Shown: positions 25,076 to 33,190, counted from the first letter of the stretch. The stretch is 33,235 nucleotides of DNA from Ilumatobacteraceae bacterium (GCA_007117775.1 SKFX01000071.1:1-33235); one strand, 5' to 3'. Numbers and translations are program-made. The notes: generated by a model not told the origin, from the letters alone.

Positions 25076-25794
25076 GTTCGGCCGACGGGGACCGAGACAT
25101 CGACCGAAACACCGACGCCGGGGTCCAACGCGATCTCGATCGGTTCGTGGCCGGGGCGTCATCGGCACACCAGCGCCTGCTCAGTGGACTCGACTTGCTC
25201 GGACGCGACACCATCGTTGGGTCATCGGTCGCGACACGCCTGTTGGGTGCGTTGATCGAGCAGGCCGATCAACAATTGCTGTTATTCGATGGTGCCGATT
25301 CGGCGATGGATCCGCTGGTGGCCCTGATGGCAGCCACTGTCGACACCAGAGATGACATTGCTGAAGACACGGGTTCGATCGCCGGGTCGTCCATCGACGG
25401 GGTGTCGATCATCGCGGTGCGGCGTTCGATCTGGGCGCTCGAGATGGCGTGGTCATCGACGATGCACTGGGATCGGGCATGTGTCGAGGCGGTATTCATG
25501 CGCTGGCGGACGGTGGAGTTGGCGCATCTCGAACTGTCGGATCACCTCGATGGACTCAGCCCCGGCCTCGATGCGCTCCCAGGCGACTATGTCCGCGAGG
25601 AGTTGCGGCGCTTGGAGATGCTGTGGCGGGCGCGCCGGCCGATGGGGATGAGCACACTCCCTCCTGCCGTGTTGGCGCTCGAGCCCGCCGAGCGGCTCGG
25701 ATGGTTCCTCGGTCGCGTCAACCTCGATGGTGTCGACCCGGCTGGTATCGACCCGGCTGGTATCGACTCAGCCAGCGTCGACCGTGACCCGTGA
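25072..25794 (+). CDS. Mycothiol-dependent maleylpyruvate isomerase-like (DinB-fold) protein, function unknown
   Basis: This 240-residue, mainly helical protein is the fourth gene of the btu operon, joined to btuD by ATGA. The part RWRTVELAHLELSDHL (144-159), then LPGDYVREEL (169-178) and EPAERLGWFLGR (204-215) resembles the MDMPI/DinB superfamily of actinobacterial thiol-dependent enzymes. In that family a His in the first helices and a Glu and His in the RWRxVxxHH segment hold the metal. By my alignment these positions are not His/Glu here (Thr147 and Ala151, no His near residue 55), so the protein may have lost catalysis or bind something else. The C terminus is a repeat of (V/I)DPAG units. 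A link to corrinoid handling is suggested only by position. Family call moderate. Confidence 0.5.
   Translation: MSSADGDRDIDRNTDAGVQRDLDRFVAGASSAHQRLLSGLDLLGRDTIVGSSVATRLLGALIEQADQQLLLFDGADSAMDPLVALMAATVDTRDDIAEDTGSIAGSSIDGVSIIAVRRSIWALEMAWSSTMHWDRACVEAVFMRWRTVELAHLELSDHLDGLSPGLDALPGDYVREELRRLEMLWRARRPMGMSTLPPAVLALEPAERLGWFLGRVNLDGVDPAGIDPAGIDSASVDRDP
25732..25776 (+). repeat. 15-bp in-frame tandem repeat at the 3' end of the MDMPI-like gene
   Basis: Two identical 15-bp units (TCGACCCGGCTGGTA) at 25732-25746 and 25747-25761 are followed by a diverged third unit to 25776. They encode a five-residue repeat in the C-terminal tail and probably vary in number. Confidence 0.85.
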
Positions 25795-25811
25795 GCACCC
25801 GGGGGTGGCGC

Positions 25812-27659
25812 TCAGCCGAGGGAGTCCTCGCCGCTGATGGCGCGCACGGTCTCGAGATAGGTGTCGAGTGCGGGGTCGGCGGCCATGATCGACTCGATGG
25901 CGACCAGGGCGTCGACATCTGAGGGATCGTCCTCGAGGATGCCGAGATGATGACCGAGACGCTCGACGATGTCGTCGTCGAGGTGGTCGAGTCCGATCGC
26001 CCGGCGCAGCGGCGCAGGCCCGACCACCATCGAGACCGCGGCGGCGGTGAAGTGGACGGCAGCGTCGGCCTGCAGGCCTTCGCCGATGCGCTCGGTGCCG
26101 TCGGGAGTCAGCGCGGTCACGATCTCAGCAGCGGACAATGAGATGAGATGGCTGGCGCGCAGTACGAACGGGCCCGCTGGCCCGGTCAAGAGCGCGGCAG
26201 TGATGCCGAGGGTGGTCAGCACCTGTTGGACCTGGCGTTTGGACATGGCGAAGTCGAACAGTTCGGTGTCGACATGGCGTCGCTGCGCGGCACCGACCAG
26301 TTCGAGCACCCGGGTCACGTCCGCGAGCGAGGCACCGATCATCCGCGTCGCCGTACCCGGGTCGGATCCGTCGGAGTCCGCCAATATGGCTTGGACGTTC
26401 TCCAACTGGTCCATTCGGTACGCGCCGAACATGGTGCCGAGTGCCACTTGGGCCGGAGCATCATCGAGGACCTGTGAGACGAGATCGGCGAGCGCGTTGT
26501 AGTCGCCGAGCCGAACGGTGTCGGTGCCGAGAGCAACGCTCACCGGCCGGCGGTGGTCGAGGTGGACCCCGAGCAGTCCGAGCACTGGTCCGAGACCGCG
26601 GGCAGTGCCGCGCCGGGCGCCGGGGCTGAGTCGGTGGTCGCCAGCGATGGTGGTGAGCCCGGCAAGCACCTCGAGCGATGCCATCGATGGCACCGGGCCA
26701 TCGTGATCGTCTCCGCTGGCCGCGCCGACCCCGCCGCCGATCGCTGAAGCCACCAACATCTCGACGGCGTCAGCATCGACGCTTGGATCGGTCACCAGTC
26801 GTGTCAAGATCTCTGGCGCGGTCAGCAACCGGGTTGCATCATCTGCATTGTGGGCGATCACCACCAACAGCAATGCCAGTGACTCAGCGAGTGCGGGCTC
26901 GAAACCGTTGGTCCCTGCGCCGGAGGTGATCGCCGTGGCCAGTCGCAGCGTCGTCGCTGGCGGGAACCGTCGGTGATGTCGGGCGACGAGTGCGCTGAGG
27001 CCGGGATCGGCCACTGCGGCGCGACCGAGCGTGTCGAGATCGGCGTCGCTGGCGATGGCGCGGGCCGTGAGGCCGGCGAGTGCATCCTCGACCGCCCCGG
27101 CATCGCCGATGCCGATATGGCCGTGGGCGAGCGCCCAGTGCAGTGATGCAAGCAGTTCCACGAGCTCATCGAGTCCCACGACCGCGCCCTCGGGGAGCGC
27201 GGTGGTGTTCGTGAGCACCTCGATGCGCCGCATCGCCACCGCCAACGATCCCGTGCCCGATAGTGCCTCGTCGAGAGCGCGTAGTGCACTTCGCCAGATC
27301 GCGGTCCGGATATGGTCCTGGACCGGTGCCATACCGGTGAGATTGCCCGGGGCGGTGTGCGGCCGCCTGCGCCGCTCGACGGCGCGCGCCCCGAAGTCAT
27401 CGACCAGGCGCACCAGCGCATCGGTCGGGCCATCGAGCCGGTCGAGTTCACGCCAGTCGACCATGGCGGGGCTCTGGTAGATCTGCTCGATGAGGTTGAG
27501 CCATGAGCCCTCGAGGTTGAGGCGTATCAGACCGATCGCATGCAGCGCGGGTGCGGCGGCGGGGTCAGATGAGTGCAGTTGGGTGAGTTCATCGATGGCA
27601 TCGAAGGTGCGTTGGCGCAGCGCGATGATGCGCAACGGGTCGTAGGTGAATGCGGTCAT
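25812..27659 (-). CDS. Large all-helical protein, partner of the WXG100-like gene (type VII secretion-associated type, uncertain)
   Basis: This 615-residue protein has no signal peptide, no membrane segment and no enzyme motif that I recognise. It is Ala/Leu/Asp-rich and appears almost wholly alpha-helical. Segments such as ALAESLALLLVVIAHNADDATRLLT (about 256-280), a GLGPVLGLLGVHLDHRRPVS block (about 355-374) and DYNALADLVSQVLDD (386-400) resemble the helical repeats of actinobacterial proteins found beside WXG100 genes (DUF6571-like). This resemblance is from memory and unproven. No toxin-like C-terminal domain is evident. Its ATG overlaps the stop of the WXG100-like gene (ATGA), so the two are surely co-expressed. 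It is convergent with the btu operon's last gene, 17 bases away. Confidence 0.45.
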   Translation of the reverse strand: MTAFTYDPLRIIALRQRTFDAIDELTQLHSSDPAAAPALHAIGLIRLNLEGSWLNLIEQIYQSPAMVDWRELDRLDGPTDALVRLVDDFGARAVERRRRPHTAPGNLTGMAPVQDHIRTAIWRSALRALDEALSGTGSLAVAMRRIEVLTNTTALPEGAVVGLDELVELLASLHWALAHGHIGIGDAGAVEDALAGLTARAIASDADLDTLGRAAVADPGLSALVARHHRRFPPATTLRLATAITSGAGTNGFEPALAESLALLLVVIAHNADDATRLLTAPEILTRLVTDPSVDADAVEMLVASAIGGGVGAASGDDHDGPVPSMASLEVLAGLTTIAGDHRLSPGARRGTARGLGPVLGLLGVHLDHRRPVSVALGTDTVRLGDYNALADLVSQVLDDAPAQVALGTMFGAYRMDQLENVQAILADSDGSDPGTATRMIGASLADVTRVLELVGAAQRRHVDTELFDFAMSKRQVQQVLTTLGITAALLTGPAGPFVLRASHLISLSAAEIVTALTPDGTERIGEGLQADAAVHFTAAAVSMVVGPAPLRRAIGLDHLDDDIVERLGHHLGILEDDPSDVDALVAIESIMAADPALDTYLETVRAISGEDSLG

Positions 27660-27934
27660 GGTGCGAGCGCGGCGGCCTCAGCGGCTGCAGCGCGGTCCTC
27701 GAGGAGACGGGCATCGGTGCGTAACCGGCGTCCGGCATCGTCGATCTGGGCGAGGTTGGCCCGCAGTAACTCGCGGCACAGTTCGGCGCGTGGGCTGTCC
27801 CAGGTCTCTGGGCCCGCCAACGCAAGCAGGTCGCGTGCTCGGATCGAGTCGAGTCTGATGGCCAAACGACGCAGCATCTCGGCGCGGTGACGCAACTGGT
27901 TCGGGTGCTGGTGGTGCGATGCGAACTGGTTCAT
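27656..27934 (-). CDS. WXG100-like small helical protein
   Basis: This 92-residue protein has the size and shape of an ESAT-6/WXG100 protein. A helix at about residues 12-38 (QLRHRAEMLRRLAIRLDSI) leads into a central turn GPETWDSPRA with Trp45-x-Ser47 in place of W-x-G. A second helix runs from about 48 to 90 (LLRANLAQIDDAGRRLRTDARLL). WXG100 proteins form helical hairpin dimers and are exported by type VII systems or serve as N-terminal domains of their substrates. It has no signal peptide, and a C-terminal YxxxD/E export motif is not visible. It overlaps the 615-residue gene by 4 bases and lies 68 bases after thiQ. No secretion-machine genes are in the window. Confidence 0.5.
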   Translation of the reverse strand: MNQFASHHQHPNQLRHRAEMLRRLAIRLDSIRARDLLALAGPETWDSPRAELCRELLRANLAQIDDAGRRLRTDARLLEDRAAAAEAAALAP

Positions 27935-28002
27935 ACCCCACGGTGTACGCCGAGACCCGCCGGCCGGAAGGCCCGGATGTCGGGCGAGGGACCCTTGACG
28001 GA

Positions 28003-28623
28003 TCAGTCCATCTCGATGATGTGATCCGCGACGGTGCGCGCCTCGGCACGGTCATGGGTGACCCAGATCGCTGCGATACCGGCTGCGGCCACGATGCCGA
28101 CGATTTCGGTTGACAGGCGGCCATGCAGTTCGGGGTCGAGGCCGCTGAGCGGTTCGTCGAGCAGCAGGACCCGCGGTGATGCCGCCAAGGCGCGCGCCAG
28201 TGCCACCCGTTTGGCCTCACCACCCGACAGTTCATTGACGCTCCGCTGGTCGAATCCGCCGAGGCCGACGGTCTCGAGGAGCTCCGATGCCATGGCGCGA
28301 CGTTCGCGCCGTGCCATCCCGGCCATCTGGGCGGCGAAGGCGACATTGTCGACGACGCTGCGATGCGGGAAGAGTTGATCATCCTGGAAGACCATCGCGA
28401 TCTGGCGGCGATGGGTCGGCATCGTCGTGAGATCGGTGCCATCGAGCAGGATCCGGCCGTGGCTGATCGGCACGAATCCGGCGATGGCGCCGAGGAGTGT
28501 GCTCTTGCCGCAGCCCGATGGGCCGTGGACGGCAAGGATCTCGCGGTCGGCCACAATCAACGAGAAGTGATCGAGGATCACCTGCTCGCCATAGGAGACC
28601 TTGATCTCATCGACGGTGAGCAT
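28003..28623 (-). CDS. thiQ: Thiamine ABC transporter, ATP-binding protein
   Basis: This 206-residue ATPase is short, as ThiQ proteins are. Walker A GPSGCGKS is at about 34-41, Q-loop VFQDDQLFPH at about 78-87, signature LSGGE at about 132-136, Walker B LLLDE at about 153-157 and the switch in WVTHD. The frame is open to 28656, but the ATG at 28623 (MLTVDEIKVSYG) fits ABC ATPases best and overlaps the thiP stop by 17 bases. The assignment to thiamine, rather than the similar iron or sulfate systems, comes from the TPP riboswitch and thiN in the same operon. Confidence 0.88.
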   Translation of the reverse strand: MLTVDEIKVSYGEQVILDHFSLIVADREILAVHGPSGCGKSTLLGAIAGFVPISHGRILLDGTDLTTMPTHRRQIAMVFQDDQLFPHRSVVDNVAFAAQMAGMARRERRAMASELLETVGLGGFDQRSVNELSGGEAKRVALARALAASPRVLLLDEPLSGLDPELHGRLSTEIVGIVAAAGIAAIWVTHDRAEARTVADHIIEMD

Positions 28624-30256
28624 CGACCGGGTCCTCTCGGGAGGCGATGAGCGCATCGACGGCCGCCACGGTGGCGGTGGTCAACACCGCAAGGATCGTC
28701 GCGAGGGCGAACGCCTGAGCCTGTAGGACCGTGCCGGTGCGAGAGAGCAGGCGTTCGATGATGATCGGCAGGGTCTCGGTGCCGCGCCGTGACAGGAAGC
28801 TCGTCGCACCGAACTCGCCGAGGGAGATTGCGGCGGCGAGACCGGCGGAGATGACGAGTGGTCGCCACAGGAACGGCACCACGACCTCTCGCCAGGCCCG
28901 GATCGGCCCGGCACCGAGGGTCGCGGCCGCGGCGCGCAGTCTCGGATCCACCGAGGCCAGCACCCCGAGCGTGGTTCGGACCACGAACGGCACGGCGACG
29001 AGGGCATGGCCGATGGGGATCAGCCACCATTGAGCCCGCCAGTCGATCGGCGGTCGGGCGAATGCGATCAGCATGCCGAAGCCGATCGTCACCGCCGAAG
29101 TCGCGAGCGGCAACATCAGTCCAGCATCGAGGATGCGGCCGCGCGCCCCGGCAGTATCGATGGCAAGTGCCGCGAGGCCGCCGATCACGACGGCGAGCAC
29201 CGTTGCCCAGAGCGCCGACTGCAGGCTCGATCCGATCGCTGACCACGGATCGATCCCGAGTCGGATCCCGGGGCGGATCTCCGAGCTGCCGAGGTTCGTC
29301 CAGGCGGCGAGGCTGAAACCGTCGGGGCTGCGGAGCGATCGCAGCGCCATCGTGGCGAGCGGGGTCAGCACCACCGCTGCGGTTGCAGCGGCGATCGTGT
29401 AGACCGCGGCGCGTTCGGTTCCGGTGCGCGGCCGGCGCTGTGGTCGCTGTGGGAGCAACGACAGCGATACCTGGCTGCGCCGCTGGGTGCGCAGCGACCA
29501 TGCGACCAGAGCGATGAGGACTGCGAGTTGAGCGAGACTCAACAGCGCTGCGGCCGAGATATCGCCGAGTTGGGTGGCACGCCGCCAGATCTCGACCTCG
29601 AGGGTGGTGCGACCCGGCCCGCCGAGGACGCGCACCACGCCGAATGAGGTGAAGGTGAACAACCAGATGATCGCTGCCGCGGCGGCGAGGGCCGGTCGCA
29701 GGATCGGCAGCGTGATATGCCAGAGCACCCGCAGTGGCCCTGCACCGAGGGTCGCCGCCGCGGATTCGAGGCGCGGATCGAGATGCTGCCAGGTGGCGCC
29801 GACGAGGCGCACCACCACCGCGAGGTTGAACACGATATGGGCGCCGAGGATCGCCCAGACGCTGCGCTCGAGAGGGCCGGGCATGACCGCGATGAATGCA
29901 GCGCCCATCACGACGGTCGGCAGGACGAAGACGGCGGTCAGCGCGGCGAGCAGGAACTGGCGGCCGACGAAGCGGTAGCGGGCGATGACATATGCCGGGG
30001 CGAGGCCGACGATGAGGGTGGCGACGGTGCTGATGGCCGCCTGCCAGGCGGTGAACCACACGACGCGTCCCATCTGTGGCGTCAGCAGTGACGACGCGGT
30101 GTCACCGAGGCCTCTGAGACCGCCGGGGCCCAGGGCGCGGCCGATGAGCGCGGTCAGCGGGAACAGATAGAACACCACCACGAGCGCGACGGGAACGACG
30201 CCGAGTGCGGCGACGAACGCCGGCGGGAGTCGGTTCGGATCCCGGCGTTGCCTCAT
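28607..30256 (-). CDS. thiP: Thiamine ABC transporter, permease (fused double unit)
   Basis: This 549-residue protein has about twelve membrane helices in two homologous halves. Each half has an ABC coupling loop: SAAATLGAGPLRVLW at about residue 165 and AAAATLGAGPIRAWR at about 443. This double arrangement is typical of ThiP and the related iron permease FbpB/SfuB. Context (riboswitch, thiN, ThiB-like binding protein) points to thiamine or its phosphates. The frame extends to 30277. The ATG at 30256 overlaps the thiB stop as ATGA and is preferred. It is followed by thiQ with overlapping ends. Confidence 0.88.
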   Translation of the reverse strand: MRQRRDPNRLPPAFVAALGVVPVALVVVFYLFPLTALIGRALGPGGLRGLGDTASSLLTPQMGRVVWFTAWQAAISTVATLIVGLAPAYVIARYRFVGRQFLLAALTAVFVLPTVVMGAAFIAVMPGPLERSVWAILGAHIVFNLAVVVRLVGATWQHLDPRLESAAATLGAGPLRVLWHITLPILRPALAAAAAIIWLFTFTSFGVVRVLGGPGRTTLEVEIWRRATQLGDISAAALLSLAQLAVLIALVAWSLRTQRRSQVSLSLLPQRPQRRPRTGTERAAVYTIAAATAAVVLTPLATMALRSLRSPDGFSLAAWTNLGSSEIRPGIRLGIDPWSAIGSSLQSALWATVLAVVIGGLAALAIDTAGARGRILDAGLMLPLATSAVTIGFGMLIAFARPPIDWRAQWWLIPIGHALVAVPFVVRTTLGVLASVDPRLRAAAATLGAGPIRAWREVVVPFLWRPLVISAGLAAAISLGEFGATSFLSRRGTETLPIIIERLLSRTGTVLQAQAFALATILAVLTTATVAAVDALIASREDPVDAHRR

Positions 30257-31386
30257 CGCAGCACGATCTCGGTCCATTCCTCGATCCAGTCGGCCCGATC
30301 GGTCTCGATCAGGTCGGCATCCACGGTGTACGGATCGGCGGGGATGATGGCATGGTCGACGAACTCGGTGGGCAACTCGATCCCGTCGACGGCCGGATAG
30401 ACGAACAGGGTCAGGGGCAGAGCGGACTGGAACTCAGCTGACACCAAGAAATCCAGCAGGCGGCGAGCACCGTTCGGATTGTCGGTACCGCGCAGGATGC
30501 CGGCGAACTCGACCTGTCGCAGACAGGTCTGCTCGATGACTCCCGTCGGGGCCTCAGCCAAGGGCTCGGGGGCGAAGATCACCTCGGCCGGTGGGCTCGA
30601 CCCGTAACTCACCACCAGCGGGCGATCGCCACCGCCGGCGTGGGTGAAGCGTTCGTAATAGGCCTCGGTCCAGCCGTCGGTGACCGCGACACCATTGGCG
30701 CGCAGATCGGCCCAGTACTGCGGCCAGTCCTCGCCGAAGGCTGCCACGGTCGCAGCGAGGAAGGCGAGCCCCGGCGATGAGGAGGCCGGATTCTGCACCA
30801 CCAGCAGATCGGCGTATGCCTCCTCGGTGAGGTCGCTGAGCGATGCCGGTGCTTCGAGGTCGCGCTCGGCGAACCAGCCGAGATCGACATTGACGCAGAC
30901 ATCACCGTAGGTCACCGGTGTAGCGATGCCGCCCGGCGCACCGGTGCGCAGCCGATCTGGGATCGCCGATGCATCGGCGGGGGTGTATGCCTCGAGGACC
31001 TCGGCCTCGATGGCGCGCGAGATGAATGTGTTGTCGATCCCCCAGATCACATCACCTTCGGGGTTGCCGGCGGTGAGCGCCGCTTTGGACACCATGGTCC
31101 CGGTATCGCCGGCGATCAGGATCTCGACGTCGATCCCGGTCTGTGCGCTGAACGATTCGAGCGCGGAGTTGAGATCGGTGTCGGCCACCGGGAACGACTC
31201 ATAGGCAACGAGCGTGACCGTCGAGCTGGCATCGTCGACGAGCACGTCATCGACGACATCGGGCTCTTCGGCGTCATCGGCGTTCGAGCAGGCAGCCGCC
31301 ATGAGCGCAACGGCGGTGAGGATCGCGACCGAGCGGACATGGGAGCGGACATGGGAGCGGGAACGGGAGGTGGGCGAGGTGGTCAT
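30253..31386 (-). CDS. thiB: Thiamine ABC transporter, substrate-binding lipoprotein
   Basis: This 377-residue exported binding protein has an Arg/Ser-rich N terminus containing a small HVRSHVRS repeat, a hydrophobic segment and a Cys33 in MAAAC, a plausible lipobox. The mature part matches the ThiB pattern: TLVAYESFPVADTDL, VEILIAGDTGTMVSKAAL, then GDVIWGIDNTFISRAIEAEVL and TPVTYGDVCVNVD. Near the end are NGARRLLDFLVSAEFQ and FVYPAV, also ThiB-like. It binds thiamine and/or its phosphates outside the cell. The ATG at 31386 follows a good AAAGGA ribosome site. The gene begins 10 bases after the thiN stop. Confidence 0.9.
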   Translation of the reverse strand: MTTSPTSRSRSHVRSHVRSVAILTAVALMAAACSNADDAEEPDVVDDVLVDDASSTVTLVAYESFPVADTDLNSALESFSAQTGIDVEILIAGDTGTMVSKAALTAGNPEGDVIWGIDNTFISRAIEAEVLEAYTPADASAIPDRLRTGAPGGIATPVTYGDVCVNVDLGWFAERDLEAPASLSDLTEEAYADLLVVQNPASSSPGLAFLAATVAAFGEDWPQYWADLRANGVAVTDGWTEAYYERFTHAGGGDRPLVVSYGSSPPAEVIFAPEPLAEAPTGVIEQTCLRQVEFAGILRGTDNPNGARRLLDFLVSAEFQSALPLTLFVYPAVDGIELPTEFVDHAIIPADPYTVDADLIETDRADWIEEWTEIVLR

Positions 31387-31396
31387 CGGGTTCCTT

Positions 31397-32089
31397 TCAT
31401 CGGTTCGGTGGGGGTGGTTCGGCATTGACGAAGACGCACAGGACGCCGTTGCGGACCTCGACGCGCACCGGTGATGCGGTGGTCACATTGGACACCCCGA
31501 CCCCCGACAGCGCCTCGAGGTCGGTGTCCTCGAGCTCCCAGCGGGTGCCGGTGATCGAGACACCCTCGCAGCGGCCATGCAGCGCCAGCAGCGAGATCGT
31601 GGTGCCCACCGAGATCGGGATCGATTGTCGGGCTGGGCCGTGGAGGAGGTGGAGGTGTTGTCCACCCCAGATGCATTCGAGCTGCTCAGCCGCGGTCAGC
31701 GCCGGATCGCCCAACGAACCGATCGCGGCGATGGTGTGGTCGAGGCGGTCACCGCCACCAGCGATCAGCACGATGCGCGCCGGGTGCAGACCGAGCGCAT
31801 GACGGACGGCGAGTTCGGTGTCGGTCAGGTCCTTATCGGGCGAATGTCGGACCACTTGGCTGTGACGGCGCGCCCATTCGAGGCCCTCGGTGGTGATCGA
31901 GTCCAGATCACCGATGACCACATCGGGTTCGATACCGGCGGCGAGCGCATGGTCGAGTCCACCATCGGCTGCGATGACCACTGCCGCATCGGGGATCGCT
32001 GCGACGGCCACTGCATCGAGCGGCGCTGCCCCGGTGATGACGACAGCGCAGTCGATGGCGGTGTCGTCGGTTCGGGCTGTGTCGCTCAT
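31397..32089 (-). CDS. thiN: Thiamine pyrophosphokinase
   Basis: This 230-residue enzyme transfers pyrophosphate from ATP to thiamine, giving TPP directly. The active-site motifs are ADGG (41-44), GDLDS (60-64) and DKDLTDTE (85-92), with GGGDRLDHTIAAIGSL after them. The C-terminal thiamine-binding beta domain contains SLLALHGRCEGVSITGTRWEL and GVGVSNVT. It is the first gene after the TPP riboswitch and pairs functionally with the thiamine importer downstream: imported thiamine is trapped as TPP, which then closes the riboswitch. The ATG at 32089 is preceded by GGAGGGA inside the riboswitch. Confidence 0.93.
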   Translation of the reverse strand: MSDTARTDDTAIDCAVVITGAAPLDAVAVAAIPDAAVVIAADGGLDHALAAGIEPDVVIGDLDSITTEGLEWARRHSQVVRHSPDKDLTDTELAVRHALGLHPARIVLIAGGGDRLDHTIAAIGSLGDPALTAAEQLECIWGGQHLHLLHGPARQSIPISVGTTISLLALHGRCEGVSITGTRWELEDTDLEALSGVGVSNVTTASPVRVEVRNGVLCVFVNAEPPPPNR

Positions 32090-32187
32090 CGTCCCTCCGC
32101 CGGCATTATCCGGATCAGGTTCATGGGTCGGTGGCGGCAGCCACCCTCTCAGCCTGTTGGTCCCACAAGCTCCCCGGTCGGTCTCGT
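32090..32187 (-). ncRNA. TPP (THI-box) riboswitch
   Basis: On the minus strand, GGGGAGC at about 32175, CTGAGAGGGT (32153-32144) and the block TGAACCTGATCCGGATAATG, followed by CCGGCGGAGGGA, give the canonical THI element in order. A GGCTGCC-type stem sits between them. The ribosome site GGAGGG of thiN is part of the conserved 3' end, so ligand binding should hide it directly; no terminator is seen. It controls thiN-thiB-thiP-thiQ and perhaps the two genes after thiQ. Confidence 0.95.
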
Positions 32188-32193
32188 CATCTC

Positions 32194-32199
32194 ACCATA
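32194..32199 (-). promoter_or_regulatory. Probable -10 box of the thi operon
   Basis: TATGGT on the minus strand lies just upstream of the TPP riboswitch and puts the transcript start near 32187. A small inverted repeat, GTGCC/GGCAC, overlaps its upstream side at 32203-32217. Confidence 0.5.
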
Positions 32200-32243
32200 G
32201 CGTGCCCCCATGGCACGCCCACTGCAATGGCGCGCCCCGGGAT

Positions 32244-33071
32244 TCAGGACCGTGCAACGAGTGTGTCGAGGCAGGTGGTGACCCCGTCGAGGTCGGGTCG
32301 CGATTCGGCCATCAGGCGTGACAGGTAGGTCACTGAGATGTAATCGCGTTCGATGAGGCCACCGTCGGTGTCGGCCGCGAGGGGTTCGGGTTCACCCCAC
32401 GACATCGCCACGGTGTACGCCTCCTCATGGCCGAGGATCGGCTCGAGGCGGGCCGTGGCCATCGCCCGCGGCGGACGATCGCCGACTGTGCCGAATCGCC
32501 AACCGGCGATCTCGTCGATCGGGAGATTCGGGACGTTGAGGTTCACCACCACCGGCTCAGTGGGCTGCTTCGCGATGAACGCTTCGGTGAAGACCGCGGC
32601 CACTTCGGCTGCGGACTCCCAACGTTGGTTGATCAGCATCTCGTCCCAGCCCTGGCCCTCGACACCGAAACCGGTCACGGCCTGGCTGACGGCGATCCCG
32701 CTGATCCCGCCGTTGCGCGCCGTCAGACACGCACCGATGGTGCCCGAGTGATATACGGACCGTCCGACATTGGCACCCGGGTTGATTCCCGAGACGACCA
32801 GATCGAAACCGGCGCCGAAGGCGCCGAGGCGAGCGAACATCGTGCACAGACCGGGAGGGCCGTTGACCGTCCACACCTCGTCGACGCCGTCGATGGTGGC
32901 GCGTCGGACCTCGGGTTGGATGAGATGCAGGGCCCCGAGGGCAGCACTCGCGCCCGAGTACTCGCGGTCGGGTGCCACAACGACCACCTCACCGAGATGG
33001 CCGATGGCACGCGCCAGCAGGTGCAGGCCGATCGAGTCGACACCGTCATCGTTGGTCACCAGAATGCGCAT
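32244..33071 (-). CDS. surE: 5'/3'-nucleotidase SurE (survival protein E)
   Basis: This 275-residue metal-dependent nucleoside-monophosphate phosphatase opens with MRILVTNDDG, which gives the metal residues Asp8 and Asp9. Ser39 in YSGAS and Asn97 in SGINPGANVG complete the site. SVYHSGTIGACLTARNGGISGIAVSQ and VVNLNVPNLP are further SurE blocks. The ATG at 33071 matches the family start; a GTG two codons upstream is also in frame. The long distance to the thi operon is only about 45 bases, but that operon has its own promoter and riboswitch. SurE acts in nucleotide recycling and stress survival in other bacteria. Confidence 0.95.
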   Translation of the reverse strand: MRILVTNDDGVDSIGLHLLARAIGHLGEVVVVAPDREYSGASAALGALHLIQPEVRRATIDGVDEVWTVNGPPGLCTMFARLGAFGAGFDLVVSGINPGANVGRSVYHSGTIGACLTARNGGISGIAVSQAVTGFGVEGQGWDEMLINQRWESAAEVAAVFTEAFIAKQPTEPVVVNLNVPNLPIDEIAGWRFGTVGDRPPRAMATARLEPILGHEEAYTVAMSWGEPEPLAADTDGGLIERDYISVTYLSRLMAESRPDLDGVTTCLDTLVARS

Positions 33072-33190
33072 CCACACTGCCTACCAGCACATCGGAGCGA
33101 TTCAGGTGACGCGCTGGTGAACTCGCAGGGATCAACCCGCCCGACAGCACTGCGGACATCCATGTCACAGAGTGCTGTCACACTGGGTGA

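Noticed and set aside
25790-25815. Imperfect inverted repeat between the two convergent genes as a bidirectional terminator
   Set aside because: The stem is interrupted and has no T-run on either strand, so support is too weak.
28578-30059. 493-codon frame on the same strand as thiP
   Set aside because: Alternative frame of thiP; Arg/Pro/His-rich and with no membrane pattern, while the thiP frame has paired coupling loops.
28003-31386. ThiBPQ considered as a ferric-iron ABC transporter
   Set aside because: Permease and ATPase alone are ambiguous, but the TPP riboswitch, thiN and the ThiB-like binding protein decide for thiamine.
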